From contig CM055100.1 of NCBI GenBank assembly GCA_029204225.1, positions 30,888,149 through 30,952,148 on the forward strand: a DNA stretch of 64,000 bases, read 5' to 3'. The stretch comes from Diphasiastrum complanatum (taxonomy: Eukaryota; Streptophyta; Lycopodiopsida; Lycopodiales; Lycopodiaceae). The position numbers and the translations under genes are program-made. The notes under the pieces are model-generated. The model worked only from the letters and a program-made list of their open reading frames with translations, was not told where the DNA came from and searched no databases. Below are positions 43,290 through 55,659 of this stretch, in pieces (the stretch's first letter is position 1; the number at the start of each line of letters is the position of its first letter).

Positions 43290-45013
43290 CTAGAATTCAG
43301 ACAATGACTGATGATGTGTCTCAATCTTTTTAAACAAATAAATGATCTCCTCTTTAGAGACAAGACAATCTGGAACTTCCGCATAAAGATAATTGTCGCA
43401 CTTCGTGGCTGTGGCATCTAATTCTCCTAGGATCCTTTCTTTGTCAAGTTGTGCCATGTCCAGTTGCCCTTGCAATAATAAAACTTGTTGCTTGGCGTCT
43501 TGAACAACTTTATCAATCTGATCTTGTGCAGTACTTAGCTCATTTTGGAGTGTTGAGACGTATTTCTCCAAGGAATATGCATGTTGCTGTGTCTTTTTCA
43601 GCTCCGCTTCTGATATATCTTCGTGTTGGTTGGCGATCTTTAACTCTCAGTTCATCTGGATGAGTTTCTGGCTAATAAGAGTATATTCTGATCCCAAATC
43701 GGAATTTTATTTTCCATTGTCATCTTTTGATCAAGCATAGTCTAGATCATTCGTCCAAGGTGTGAAACAATTCCAAGGGCGTCACTAGAATCCAAGGGTG
43801 TCGATGTGGCAACAACAGTAGGTGCGAACTGCTTCGGAGATACAACCGTAGGAGTGACTCTGATAATGTCTGTTGCCTGGACTGTTTGATCTGCTTGTTA
43901 GCTTGACTGAAATTGTGGTGTTGAATCAAAAGTATCAAAATTTCATGGAATTGATCGAATCCCATTTTGGGGGATCTTGGTTCAAAGGGTCATGGGCTCA
44001 AAGGCATCACAAATCATTCATATGTCTGTAAAGGGTCGGAATCATCGATCAAATCCAATTGTCACAGATGGCCCTTGCAAGGAATCAGAGACGAGGGTAG
44101 TTGCAGTGGCTGGCGGAATAGGTACTGTACATCGAGTAGCAACAGGAGATATGGGCGCAGCTAACTGTGGTGGCTGAGTACGACATCGAGACGCGGGAGG
44201 CGAGGCAGGTGCAATAATTTTGTTGCGTACTCTACGACGACTCTGTGACTGGATGCTTGGCGGGACAATTCAACTGGTGTTACTTCGTAGGTGGCTAGTA
44301 TGAAATCATCATGAAACCCGTGAACTTTATTGACTAAGTACGAGGCTCCCAAGGAGGACAGAAGAGAGCAAACATCGAACTGATGTGTGGTATTACTCTT
44401 GATCGCTCTCTTTAGCTCCCCAAAGACTATCTTGTACCAATCATAAGGTTGCACGATCCCCTTATCTAACTCGTAGTTAGATTCGACCAAGCGATGGAGG
44501 ATCTGAGAAGAGATCCTTTCCAACGTGAGGTGAGGTTCCCAACCATCAGGAAGTTGTTTAGAAACTGTGCAGTAGCATGGAGGATGGGATCGTTGATGGC
44601 TTCTAGCAAATAGCCATCATTCATGTGGTACTAATTGATGGTAGAATCAAGAAATGGTTTTATTACTGACTTGGGTTGTTTATGAGACGGAGTTGGTCGA
44701 GGCCCAGAAATGATACCTATGGCAGCAAGGGCGACCTCACTAACCCGCACCTTGTGCATGACTCCTTGAAAGATAATGTAAAATTTAGCCTTGTCTTCAT
44801 TCCAAGTACTAAACGCCAAGGTAATAAACTTCATACTTATTTTGTTGGAAAAGGCACACTCACGGATCCCCATTTTCGTGAGCAAAGGCTCGGCAAGGTT
44901 CATCTATTCCGCCACCTTGCTTGTGCTAGGAAGCGACATGATGTCCATTGAGGTTGGAACATCACGTTGAATAACTGAGTGGGGAGAAACACTAGTATCA
45001 CTGGAAGACATGA
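43290..45013 (-). pseudogene. Retroelement-associated ORF of unknown function with coiled coil
   Basis: Minus-strand readings 45013-44631 (MSSSDTSVSPHSVIQRDVP, then KMGIRECAFSNKISMKF, GVMHKVRVSEVALAAIGII), 44523-44161 (ISSQILHRLVESNYELDK, QPYDWYKIVFGELKRA) and 43571-43290 (KYVSTLQNELSTAQDQIDKV..., a strong coiled coil) seem to be one broken protein of over 450 residues ahead of the Tat LTR. A fragment with the same coiled-coil DNA occurs at 63370-63515. Tat-lineage elements sometimes have an extra ORF; that identity is a guess. Confidence 0.45.
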
Positions 45014-45600
45014 TGGCAATAAAAAAAAAAAAAAACTATGAACGAAAGGCTTGGAAGTGTATCAGAAGGTTGTGAAAAATTTTCGGAAAAGTTTGATCGC
45101 GGGAAAATTTCGCAAGAGCTTCGCTAACACAAGTGAGGCTAATTTGGAGGGTCTATTAGACAAAGTACTAGTTTGGCTCATCAATTTTGGACAAAAATTT
45201 GCAAGCATGTTTAGTACTGTGAAAATAGCTTCCAAAATTCTCGGTGAAGATTCCTGACCAATGGTGTAGTCAGCGAAGGTTATGGAAGTCAACTCTCGCC
45301 TAAGTGCATCCTTCGCCTAGGTACTGCATTTAATGAAAATTTTCAGGATCTGAACCTATGTCCAACCTAATTTTGGCATTCTGAATCCATCTGTCAGGTC
45401 GACAAAGGTTCATAATGAGTGTAAGGTGTTCGGCGAAGGTTCTCAAAGTGGTAAGCATCCGAACTCTCGCCTAGCTTCAAAACAGGTACTTTCTGGGCAA
45501 ACCAACATTCGCCCAACTCAATATACGAAAAATACCATGGCCAATGCTTCCCGTTTCGTTGAATATAAGAAAGACTATTCTATCAGATTTGCTAGTCGAC
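45014..45600. other. Probable Tat leader fragment
   Basis: Non-coding with GGCGAAGGTT / CCTTCGCC words at about 45262, 45308, 45430 and 45470, as in the two Tat leaders, next to a Tat RT fragment. Confidence 0.4.
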
Positions 45601-45604
45601 AACT

Positions 45605-46143
45605 TATTGATCCAATAGCATATTTTGAAGTATTAGTATAAACATGAAATTCAATTGTCCAGTTTGGTACTCGTAGAATCGGTGTAGAAGCTAAGGCTTT
45701 CTTTAATTTCTCAAATGCTTCCAACGCCTCAATCGCCAAACAGGTACAATAGTCAACTTATATATAGGTCGTGCTAAGTCTGCAAAAAACAAAATGAATA
45801 TTCAATAATAGTTTGCATGACCTATGAAAATATAAACTCCTCGAATTGTTCTTGGTGGTGGTAACTCCACAATGACTTTGATTTTGAAATAATTAGTAGC
45901 AATTCCATGTCTTGATATTACATGTCCAGTAGCTGCTGAATCTTCCACTGGTATATGGACTACATCTGTAGACCAATGGATTTAAAGAGATCTGATATTT
46001 GGGACAACGTTCAAATATTTTTTTCAAACAATCCAGATGATCTGTATCAACACTATTATGGATTCCCAGATCATCCAAGTAAATTTCAAGAAACTTCTAC
46101 AAATAGTCTTTGAAAGCAAATTGCATCACTCTCTGAAATGAAC
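45605..46143 (-). pseudogene. Tat reverse transcriptase/RNase H fragment
   Basis: Nearly parallel to 32.82-33.33 kb: MDDLGIHNSVDTDHLDCLKK and RCPKYQISLNP on the minus strand, and the AAACATGAAATTCAATTGTCC region. It stops abruptly at about 46143, where copia sequence begins. Confidence 0.8.
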
Positions 46144-46742
46144 GTATAGCCAATTGTTTTCTTTCCATGTGAAAGATCAACAAGAACCCATATTTGGTTC
46201 TTTATGAGTGAGTCATACTCCTCTTTCATCGCGTCCTCCCAACATTTTACTCCTCTTGCCTGCTCATAAAAAACAGGTTCTATTGCACTATCCTCAATAG
46301 ATATAACAGCAAAATCAGAAAAATCAACAAATTCTACTGATTTAGATGAGGCACGAGTCTTCCCTTCATAGAAGCGGTTCACTTTGATGTCCTGCAAAGT
46401 CTGCAACAGCCATTTAGGGACTGGTTTAGGCTGTCCTGCAGCCTTACTTTGATCAACGCTTTGCTATCCAAAGTGATCTGATTCTGAACTGTCAACACTT
46501 TGCTGTCCAAAGTGCTCTGAAATTGGAGTATGTTGTCCAAAGTTTTCAACAGGCCATTCCTCTTCATAAATCTGCTCCTCTTGATGAATTATGGGCTGTT
46601 TGTCATTTTCTCTCTTGGGTGGTGTCTTTTGTTTAGCGTGCGAGTTCTTTCGTTGACAATAGGTGGTATGGCTTTTGGATCGTGCGGGACAATTACTCAT
46701 GAGCAAAAGATACTTCTGTCCTAACTGGATTTGAAATCTCAA
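46144..46742 (-). pseudogene. copia pol fragment (integrase-RT linker and RT start)
   Basis: Minus strand: HTTYCQRKNSHAKQKTPPKR, WPVENFGQHTPISEHFGQQS, and after a frameshift RFYEGKTRASSKSVEFVDF then EQARGVKCWEDAMKEEYDS and NQIWVLVDLSHGKKTIGY, the copia RT N-terminal block. Same family as the scraps at 23.35-23.70 kb. Confidence 0.8.
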
Positions 46743-48100
46743 ACTTATGAAGACTTTTGTATGGTTACGAGGGGTTTTGAGTTCATATAGTCAACTTCAA
46801 TTAGGCATCCATCCATACTTGTGTCTGTTCTTTTCTGAGGTTGGTATGATATTCGTCATGCAATCGATGATCTCCTAAGATGTGTGTCAACACTAGGAAC
46901 TTTCCCTCTCGAATGTGATCCTAGTTAGTGGTTGTGTTTCCTAGGATCCCTTCCTTAATGAGTTCTGGTATTACCCCTTCCCTCACCCGACGAAGGTCTA
47001 TGGTTGACTTCTTGTAGGAATCGGTAGTTATTTACAACTCACCCTTATGGCAAGTACTTTCAATATTCATAATTCCATCCGAAGTAATGTCATTCTGGGG
47101 TTGGGTCATGTGCTTCTTGTATTCAATCAAAGCTAATGTCATAATTTAGAGTGCTAAACTTAGAACGGGTCCACAAAGAGTGTCGAGCTTCCAGTCATTC
47201 TTCCATACACGTGGTTCAAAATGTAGTTTCTTTACTCATCTTACCTCATGTGTGGTGGGTCCTAGGCTCACCTTCATTTGTTCGAGATAACGAGTTTAAA
47301 CAAAGGGGGTGGTTCCAAGTTGGTGTATGTAATTCGTCATCAAGTGTGAGTCCGATCGTGAATGGCGAGTTTTGTTGGGTAATTCTCAATAAAAAGTGTG
47401 AATATGCGACATAAGCGATTTAAACCCCTCCTAAAATTTCAATTTTTATTGATGTTGCGGGTTTCACTATTTTCCTTACTATTATGCTCAGGGTACTGAT
47501 GCACCTTGTCTGGTAGGTGTCCGGGTGCTCGCCTTCCAAGGCCCATGTGTTTCAACAGGTAGCCTGGGCGGGGTGTAGTATATGTGAGATTGTCACTGTA
47601 ATGTTGGTTCTTTCCTTGCCCGAGAGGTCTGTTTCACCCTAAACAACGTAATCACATGCAGCATCAACTTAGCTATGAGAAACCGTCACACAGTCATATA
47701 TAAAGTATCGTGCCAAGTATACATTAGCTAGTGCCTCCTTTACGTAATACACATTCATCCTATTACTAGAATGGACTGATTATATAAAAAGGTGAAAATG
47801 ACATTCACATTCCATAAATCACTCTAGTGCAATCCATGCGACTCTCATGAAGTGTTGGTTCTTTTCAGATTCATGCTATCGTAATGGATTTTTGGTGACT
47901 ATTCTGCCCATTTCTGAACAGATTAAAAAGCAGAATAGTCACCTGTTTTTTAAAAACAAATTTAGTGCAGATTTTGCCTGCGTCTACCACGTGGCAGCAT
48001 CGAATTGGTCTCAAATTTTTTTAGTGTTGATTCTGCTTGCACCTGCCATGTGGCAGCTAAGGATTGGTTTAAAAAGGGTCCAAAAATCCATTACGCAATG
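46743..48100. other. No gene; one 50-bp imperfect duplication
   Basis: GATTTTGCCTGCGTCTACCACGTGGCAGC near 47971 is repeated as GATTCTGCTTGCACCTGCCATGTGGCAGC near 48029. Otherwise nothing recognisable. Confidence 0.4.
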
Positions 48101-48104
48101 GAAG

Positions 48105-48225
48105 GGGCCGGGCAGAGGCCATTTTGCCCGGTTCGGATTTCCAAAAAAATTTAGGCTCGGGCCTCGCCTAAAAAAATTCTGGAAATCCTTACCGAGCAGA
48201 ATGGCCTCTTCCCGGCTCCTTCCAT
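48105..48225. repeat. Long foldback hairpin, ~58-bp arms
   Basis: Left arm GGGGCCGGGCAGAGGCCATT... and right arm (reverse complement GGAGCCGGGAAGAGGCCATT...) pair through GGATTTCC(A/G)-A-rich to GGCTCGGGCC, with almost no loop. The inner part GCCTCGCCTAAAAAAATT CTGGAAATCCTT is also found at 19139-19171 in element copy A. Looks like a foldback MITE. Confidence 0.7.
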
Positions 48226-49060
48226 AATACGTGAAGTCAGAGTGTAACCACAGTATCGATCAACGACGTCTTATCGACTTATTAAATCAAACGTGCGGCT
48301 CATAGTCTGAATTCCACACACCAATCTATGCATAATAAGGTTATCAATCAATGCAATTCTGCCTACAGACCACAGTACCAAAACTGCAACAACGACACTC
48401 ATGCTCACACCTTTCATATACACATTGCATCAGAATGGTACCAACCAACTAGGAACGATGAACTTTAGTTGCTGAAAACGTGGCCTCAGACGACAAACGA
48501 TGACAGCTGGTTTGGAAGTGCGAATGGTTGGCCATGCGATTGAATGCTGCAACAGTGCGATTGAACGTTGTCTCTGAAATCAATGAATGAGGGCTTCAAG
48601 CAAGGTCTCAATTTAGCATAGTCTTGAAAACCTTACTGGACCAGCGATGGATGGTTGTGGCAGTACGCTCAAATCGGCATTAACATCAATGCTTGACAGT
48701 CTTCAGGAATTAGCAATGGAGATTCTCAACAATAATTTCAAATTAGTTTCAGAAACAAGGGTTGAATACCTCCATGAACCAGCAATGGATGGCTTCAAAC
48801 ATGGCCTTAATTGATTTTTGATTCAGTCTCAACCCCTCTCATTGATGGAGAGTATACGAATGATACTAGCAACAGCAACTACTCGAACACAGTTCACTAC
48901 TTGCACGGTAAAAGAAGATATTGTGCTGCACCTCGGTCCAGAAACCACGTGGTGAAACAGAAAAGTGTGGGGCACCTTCTGCTACAATACTTTCATACCT
49001 CTTGCTGTAATGGCAGTAGATGAGAGGATCTTCCACATCCTCGAAGATCACAGTTTCTGC
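48226..49060. other. No gene visible
   Basis: Mixed-composition sequence; repeated words CAGCGATGGATGG / CAGCAATGGATGG near 48642 and 48780 only. The short open readings are not protein-like. Confidence 0.35.
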
Positions 49061-49061
49061 A

Positions 49062-49403
49062 TTTCTACGGCTCAGCTTATTTTGAGCAGGGTGCTGGCAC
49101 GCGTCACCAGCACGCGTCAGGGTGTGTCAGGGTGTTGGCTGCCGCCTGCTGGCCCTGGGCTCGTTGTTCCTCCAGGCCCACCTCGCGCCTCCTCATCATG
49201 CACCCATCATCCCATCATGCATGCAGGTCGCGATGCCCCAGCTGCGCTCCAGCCTCCAGCCACGATGTCATGCCTCCATGCATCTCCTTCCCACGCCAGC
49301 CCGTCGCCCTTCACTACCCTCGCGTCCAACAGCCCAAGTACAACGCTCTCTGAGATTTTGTTACACAGAACTACATTATCTATGTTTTGTTCCAGGCAGC
49401 AGG
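49062..49403 (+). repeat. GC-rich repeat, left copy of an inverted pair
   Basis: GC-rich block (GGGTGCTGGCACGCGTC..., CTGCCGCCTGCTGGCCCTGGGCTC..., CAGCTGCGCTCCAGCCTCC, ...TACATTATCTATGTTTTGTTCC) open in several frames because of its composition. Its reverse complement recurs at 54958-55290. High similarity along about 330 bp. Confidence 0.8.
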
Positions 49404-50980
49404 TAGTTAAAGTCCATAATGCCCTTTCCTTTATAAAACCCTTTGGCATCTTAGAACCATGCTTTCAACCAAGTATCATTCCTTGTGTTGCTTAGTAAAT
49501 AAATTTTTCCAAAAGCTTTGAGGATCCTTTTCCATATTTGTGATAGTTTTTTTAGATGTGGATGAGAGCTGAGTTTTCCTCAATAAGCAACTATATGTGG
49601 GCATGAAAAGCTCTCCCTAGACCTCCACATTGTTTTTACTTCTTTATAGCCTTTTTACATGCATCATTAAACAAAAGATTTTCAAGCAGATAACCTTTTT
49701 TTCTTTTGGGTCTTTTGATATTCTTCAAATATTTTTCTGCATGATTGACTTGTACATACTATTGTACTTACTAGTCCCAGTGTCTCCGCAATACTTTTGA
49801 CTTACCGTGTCCTTCAAATGGGCCAAATAGATCTCTTTTTTGCAGAGTACAAATTTAAGCTTTGTGCTTAAATTTTCAGCTTGTAGCATGAATTAACTAC
49901 AAGTGACATCAGACTTTGAAAGAATAGGATGATGACTTGGTTCCAAAAAGAGATTGTAAAATAAGTTAGTTCTTCATTTGCAATTGATGGCAATTATATT
50001 AAAATAGTTCTAGGTAATTGCTATTTCATCTTGTCATGTTGCAGAATAGCTATTTAGTTATTAGGGATTTCATGACTGAACTCATTGAAGTCGATATATT
50101 TTTGCTTTTGACTTTCCATACACAAATGCTCCTTGTTGCACATGCAGATTTTATGAACCGAGATTTTACATCACAATCCTAAAGAACACAACTTCAGGGT
50201 GGGAGGTGGCCTTGTATAAAGATCTCTAATAGAAATAAACATGCATAATGCTATGTTGCAATGGTAGTTCAAATTAAGATAAAATGTGCTTGCTTAGAGA
50301 CAAGGGTGGATATTCTTCTTTCAGTCATGTTTTATATGATATACCATGAGGAATATCTTATCACTAAACATTTATAGTAGTCACTCTATAAAACATCATG
50401 TCATTTAGAAGTCATGCTTTCATTTTCAAACATCGTTGTAATTTTTACACTATAGCAACTGCTCCTATGAAAAATGTTGAGATGGAATATGTGTCTCCTG
50501 TACTCACCAATCATCTTCCATTTGAAGATTCATTGGTTTCCCTTATAAAGCAAAAATTTACATTTGTTGTGTGTACTATGTACTGTCGACGATTCAGACA
50601 CATAACATTTAATCATCAATAGTACAAATTATAATGCCTAACAATTAGCAAGAATAGATCAATTGGATTCACTGGAATTTAGAGAAAAAAAATCACTATA
50701 TCACAAATCTAATAGAACTATATCAATAAGTATGTGTAGAGTCTATGTTGAGGTAGATGTTTTGTCTAGCAATGTTGACACAACTTCTTTTGATATCACA
50801 CTCATAGAATCTCTAAGTATATTAAGCCGAATTTCTCTTGCTTGCCTCTTTTGCTGATATCAGACCGTCCACTTTAATCATCAAGTATAATTTATGAAAA
50901 AATTGTCACAACACATCCAACCATTTAGCAACTGTTTTTTTATAAAGTTCCACTTACATACAAAGAAGAACAATGGAAAT
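49404..50980. other. AT-rich, no gene
   Basis: Stops are frequent in all frames and the readings present are short and biased. Confidence 0.4.
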
Positions 50981-50998
50981 CAACGTACCAGGCTCAAG

Positions 50999-51998
50999 CT
51001 ATTCTCTAAGAAGATTCATCATGCTCTGTCTAGCAATGTGTGCATGTGGTTCCCTCCAAGATTCCAGCTGGCCATCTGATTGAGAATGTGATGTCTTCCT
51101 TCTCTTACCACCGAGAATTACTTCCACTAAGGGTTTGGACCTTTGCAAACTATTACCAAATCCATCATTTACTGGTTGGAGTGGCTCCAAGCAAGTTGCC
51201 TCCTCAACACCTTTGGAACTAAGTGCACCACTTTGACATATGCCTCGTACATGCCGAAGTTGTGATACAATGTTGTCTAGTAGCAAAGTGTCTCGGGTAC
51301 ATGACACCATTCCACTAATTTCCTCTATGATTTTCCTGGCTTCAAGTACTTTTGAACTCAAATAATTTTCTACCCTTTCTCTCTCATCACATATCGTGTT
51401 AGTCTCTACTGAAGAAGATGCAGGATTTTCATTGAGGTCAAAATTGTGCACTCTATTGTTGTCATCAATGTTAATTTCTCTAGACTGTGAATGAAGCAGT
51501 GGCACATAGACAACGACAAGCCTTCACCTCTACTTAAACAACTTCGTCTACTTCCTCGACCATGTTTGGGTCTCAATGACCTATCCTCTAATGTGAACTC
51601 TGCATTTCTATGGTCATCTGGCCCAAACAAACACCAGTACCTAAAATAATCAACCAAATGTAGAGTATGTTTTTTTTATTCAGGTACTCAAATTCATTTT
51701 GTAATCTCAAACTATAAATATTATTGTTTTGCAACTTAAATCCTCATAATCCTGAATATCTCAAGAGTAATGGCTTTGGCTTTGGAGCAAATTATGAACG
51801 ATGCAAGAAGCTTTCTGTAGATGGACGTTTCAAATCTCCTGGAGTGTTCACTTTTTGACGAATCTTTGTGAAGTTTGTTGGTGCCTTATCGTTTTTCCCC
51901 TCTCCATCAATAAAGTCTTGAGTTTGTGAGAATGGGATATAAGCAACCTCAAACTCGATCATACCCCCTCTCGATTCATAGTTGTCATTTTTTTCCAT
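50999..51998 (-). CDS. Unrecognised multi-exon gene or remnant
   Basis: Minus-strand readings in order: 51998-51792 (MEKNDNYESRGGMIEFEV, SQTQDFIDGEG, KIRQKVNTPGDLKRPS), 51657-51520 (FRYWCLFGPDDHRNAEFTLE, SLRPKHGRGSRRS) and 51505-50999 (NIDDNNRVHNFDLNENPASS, RVENYLSSKVLEARKIIEEI, GKRRKTSHSQSD). The last two are joined by a one-base shift or a small intron. The composition is protein-like, with a DLNENP motif near the C-terminus similar to EAR-type DLN repressor motifs. I do not recognise a family; transposase accessory or host regulator are both possible. Confidence 0.35.
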
Positions 51999-52130
51999 TC
52001 TAGATGTGTAGAACTAAATATGCCAGGCGGTGGTTCTTGCACATCATGGAAAGAAGGTTTTGTGGCCCTTGGTCCTAAATGCAATTATTGGAAATAAGAA
52101 CATCAAACCAAGGCATAAACTTAAAATCAA

Positions 52131-54560
52131 TCATAGCAAAATTGAGAAGCCAAATAATGTGAATGTAGGCAAGTTACCTTCACTAGAAGTAACCCATGCT
52201 GCAACTTCAGATAATGACAATGTGTTGTCAATATTGTTGTAAATTTGTTGTACCTCTTCAACATCAAAAGTTATGCTTCCTGGAAAACAAGAATGTGTCA
52301 TAATTAAACATCGAGAAGACACTAGCAAGGTCTTAATAAACAAGGTTAAAATATTCTCACATAATGTGATATGGTTGAAAACGATTAAGTTATGGGGTTA
52401 GATGACAACTTACCGACATAAGGCTGACTCCACAATGTAGCACTAGGAAACGGAACCGTGGCACTTATATTATGAAAATGTGTCACGAATGCACACAATA
52501 TAATAAACACTTGTGTAGCTTGATAGAAATACTTAAATCTTGAATTTTAAACAAACCTTCAATGGTTGCGTGAATTCTAGTCTAAACATTGCATAATCGT
52601 AATTGGACTGCAATTACCTTCATGAGGAGCACTCCACAATGTAGCCTTTGGAAATGGAATAGTGACATCAAGATTGTTCATAGATATACGATGTGCCTCT
52701 TCAATAACACATAATGAGACAATGGTCAAGACTCATTATGGATTATGTATCGAAAAGTTTTTTCAAGAAAAAGAAAAAAAAAAACTGGCCAATATAAATA
52801 CAGCTTTGAAAAACAAGAACATAAATCATTCCTTGATTTACTTACCTTGAGTAGAATGTTTGCATTAACCCTAAAACAGAATGTTTGCAAAGTAGATTGG
52901 CATGTTTGAATCCACACCATGCTATTGGTTCATAGTCTTTAAGTTGTTCCTACCAAATCTATGTACCAAGGACCTCAAGTCCAACAAATTACTTTCATAT
53001 TGGTTATTGTTGTTGCTTACACTGATTTATCCTGGAATTTAACCTTTTAAAAACTATTAGTATTGGTAGCATTATGTGCAAGGATCCATCAAGGTATTTA
53101 GACACCTAATGACTAAAAATAGATGGCTCTATTTAATGACCAAAAATATGGGTGTTGTTTTGATCAATAGCATTTGATGGGTACACCTGATAGCTCATTT
53201 GACACTTGAAGCCCCCTATTGAATATTCCACATATATGTTTTTAGATGTTCTTGAATCGTTAATGATCAAAAATTACCAAATGATCTCAAAGATCTCATT
53301 AGCAAATTATAAGAAGATAGCATGCAAGTTTGTTAAGAATCTGGACATTGCGATCTTATTTTTCATCATGCATATGAAAATTGATAGTTATGATGCATTA
53401 TCACGATTTTTCAAAAGGTTTCTTGCACATAAACGAATCAAATAATGGTACTACTACACTATGTTGATGGAATAATTGGCATGGCCAATATCCAAAACAC
53501 ACATTTCAACATGCACATTTTAGCATCAAGTTAATCACAACCATCATTACAATCATGTAACAAAAAATTCTCAAATCAACAAGCACGCATATCATAACTA
53601 TAGAAAAAATTCATAGCTAATCTATGTATGCATCAATTCCAATACAACTCTATGAATCAATATCAATATCATAGCTAATAATAGTAGATTTGTGCATGCA
53701 AAAATCCTCATTTCAATGACAACAACCAACAGTTTCCACACTAATAAGTTGTGTTAGGGCACTTTCTTAGCTAAACTACATAGAAAAATTAATGATTATG
53801 TTGCCACTCGATTCTCTTCCAATGGTGACATAACTTTTTCAAACATGGAGTCTCCTTGCCACTCCTCATGTAGCAAGGGATCTATTCCGATGTAATGGCC
53901 ACTATGAAAAATCTCCAATGTGGCCTTACAATTATACAACTACTCTCTCAAAAGGCATTCCAACATAACAACTGGGACATTAGAGACATGAAAAAAGCTT
54001 TAACAGAAATATCAGAAGAAGATGTCTCATTGTCTCTCAAAGGCTGTCAAAGGCTGGCGTTTTATTTTTGTCGATCTTCCTAACTAAAAAAATTAGAAAC
54101 TTAACTTTATGGTGGGTTGATTAAACCTTTTTAGAATATTAAATTCTGATGTATAGTTGAATTTTCGAACATCTCCAACTCAAGTAATAAAATTTTGTGC
54201 ATGAAAATATAAAATCATCACTTGAAACAATAAATACTATCACCTTCTATGCAATTAAATTATGAATTCAAAGGCCCTTACTTTACTTGAGCTAATTCGA
54301 ATGACCTTTACTTCATACCTTGATAATGTGAATCCGTCGAGGTTGTCGTCTCTAAAACGAACAATGTGGCATTGTCACCGATATATCTCCAATGTTCTTC
54401 TTCATTCCGGAATATTGCTTCTTGAGGTGAAAATGTGGCATTACCCCATTCATTCCTCCATTGGTTTAGCCTATTCTCATCCTCCATGTCTCTCTATTTC
54501 ACTAAAGCCTCAATTATTGATTGCAACAATGTCAGATTTTAGAAAACACTACTCAATGCT
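52131..54560 (-). pseudogene. Run of short minus-strand exons with a recurring ATLW-type motif
   Basis: On the minus strand several short open segments end in G(N/K) next to a GTAA donor: EEAHRISMNNLDVTIPFPKATLWSAPHEG near 52700-52615, HNISATVPFPSATLWSQPYVG near 52480-52415, and EVQQIYNNIDNTLSLSEVAAWVTSSEG near 52262-52180. Upstream readings near 54500-54310 (EWGNATFSPQEAIFRN, GDNATLFVLETTT) and 53960-53790 (YNYKATLEIFHSG) have similar (N/K)AT(L/F) words. They look like serially duplicated exons of one gene that could continue into 51.99-51.0 kb. No known domain. Confidence 0.35.
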
Positions 54561-54569
54561 AAACCTGTA

Positions 54570-54957
54570 ACATATAATGCATGACATCTTTAACAGAAGA
54601 AAAGTAATCAAATAAGTAAGCTGACATTACTTTTGGCATTGTATCTACTTTTTTCTGGACCTGTAATTTGCTGTATTTCAAAACTCTTTTGTTTATAACC
54701 AAAAGCTTTAATCTTCTATTCTCATGTTGTACAAAAACTGTACAAAATCTCACCTTCTCTAATTGTTTTGGGCATCCCTCCTAACTTCTTCCCTCCACGC
54801 TCCTAGTTTCTTGCCTTTGTAATCTCTGAAGAATAGCTTTACTGTAAGAATAAGTCATGTACTTTGTGTGCCAGCCTCTAGCATGTACTGCCTGCTTTTT
54901 TTATCATGGGGCCCAGCTGACAATGGAGTTGTACTTGGCGTTTTTGGGCTGTAAGAC
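54570..54957. other. No gene visible
   Basis: AT-rich spacer between the exon-like series and the GC-rich inverted repeat. Confidence 0.3.
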
Positions 54958-55290
54958 GCGAGCTGCCTGAAACAAAACATAGATAATGTAGTTCTCTGTA
55001 ACAAAATATCAGAGACCGGAATTGTACTTTGGCATTTTTGGGCTGTTCACTGAGGGCAGTGAAGGGCGACGGGCTGGCCTGGGAAGGAGATGCATGGAGG
55101 CATGGCATCGGGGTTGGAGGCTGGAGCGCAGCTGGGGCATCGCGACCTGCATGCATGATAGGTGCATGAGGAGGAGGCGCGAGGTGGGCTTGGAGGAACC
55201 GGGAGCCCAGGGCCAGCCAGCAGGCGGCAGGCAGCACCCTGATGCGTGCCAGCACTTGTCAGGGTGCTGAAAATAAACTGAGCCCATTTC
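54958..55290 (-). repeat. GC-rich repeat, right (inverted) copy
   Basis: Reverse complement matches 49062-49403 in order: ACATTATCTATGTTTTG..., GCCCGTCGCCCTTCACTG, CATGCCTCCATGCATCTCC, CAGCTGCGCTCCAGCCTCC, GGCCCTGGGCTC, GTGCTGGCACGC. Differences are a few substitutions and short indels. Confidence 0.8.
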
Positions 55291-55659
55291 TACGAGCTTC
55301 CTCCCTCTCAGGATACAATTGGATTCAATAAACATGTTTCTTCACAGTCTGATGGTGATCACAAAACATGGTGCTCTCAAGGCAATAGTTCCATAGATTA
55401 TGGCTTCAATATGCTCTCTCCTCCATGTAAGCACGTCCCCCTCTTTTTATAGGGGTTGCTGAAAATTCAGCCCCTCGTTTTTGGCCCCACGTCATTGGCA
55501 CTATCCCATTGCCATAGCTCTTTAGATTGAATCCGCAAATCAGCAATTGTTCCATCCTAGAGGTAAAACTCCATGCATACTGATTCATCAACTACATCAA
55601 GGGGTGAAGTATTGGTCATTGGAGGCAGGTTATTGGAGATAAAGTTCTGAGACCAGGAC

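Noticed and set aside
49122-49495. GC-rich plus-strand ORFs as genes
   Set aside because: Three overlapping frames are open at once, and the same DNA occurs inverted at 55 kb, so it is a repeat.
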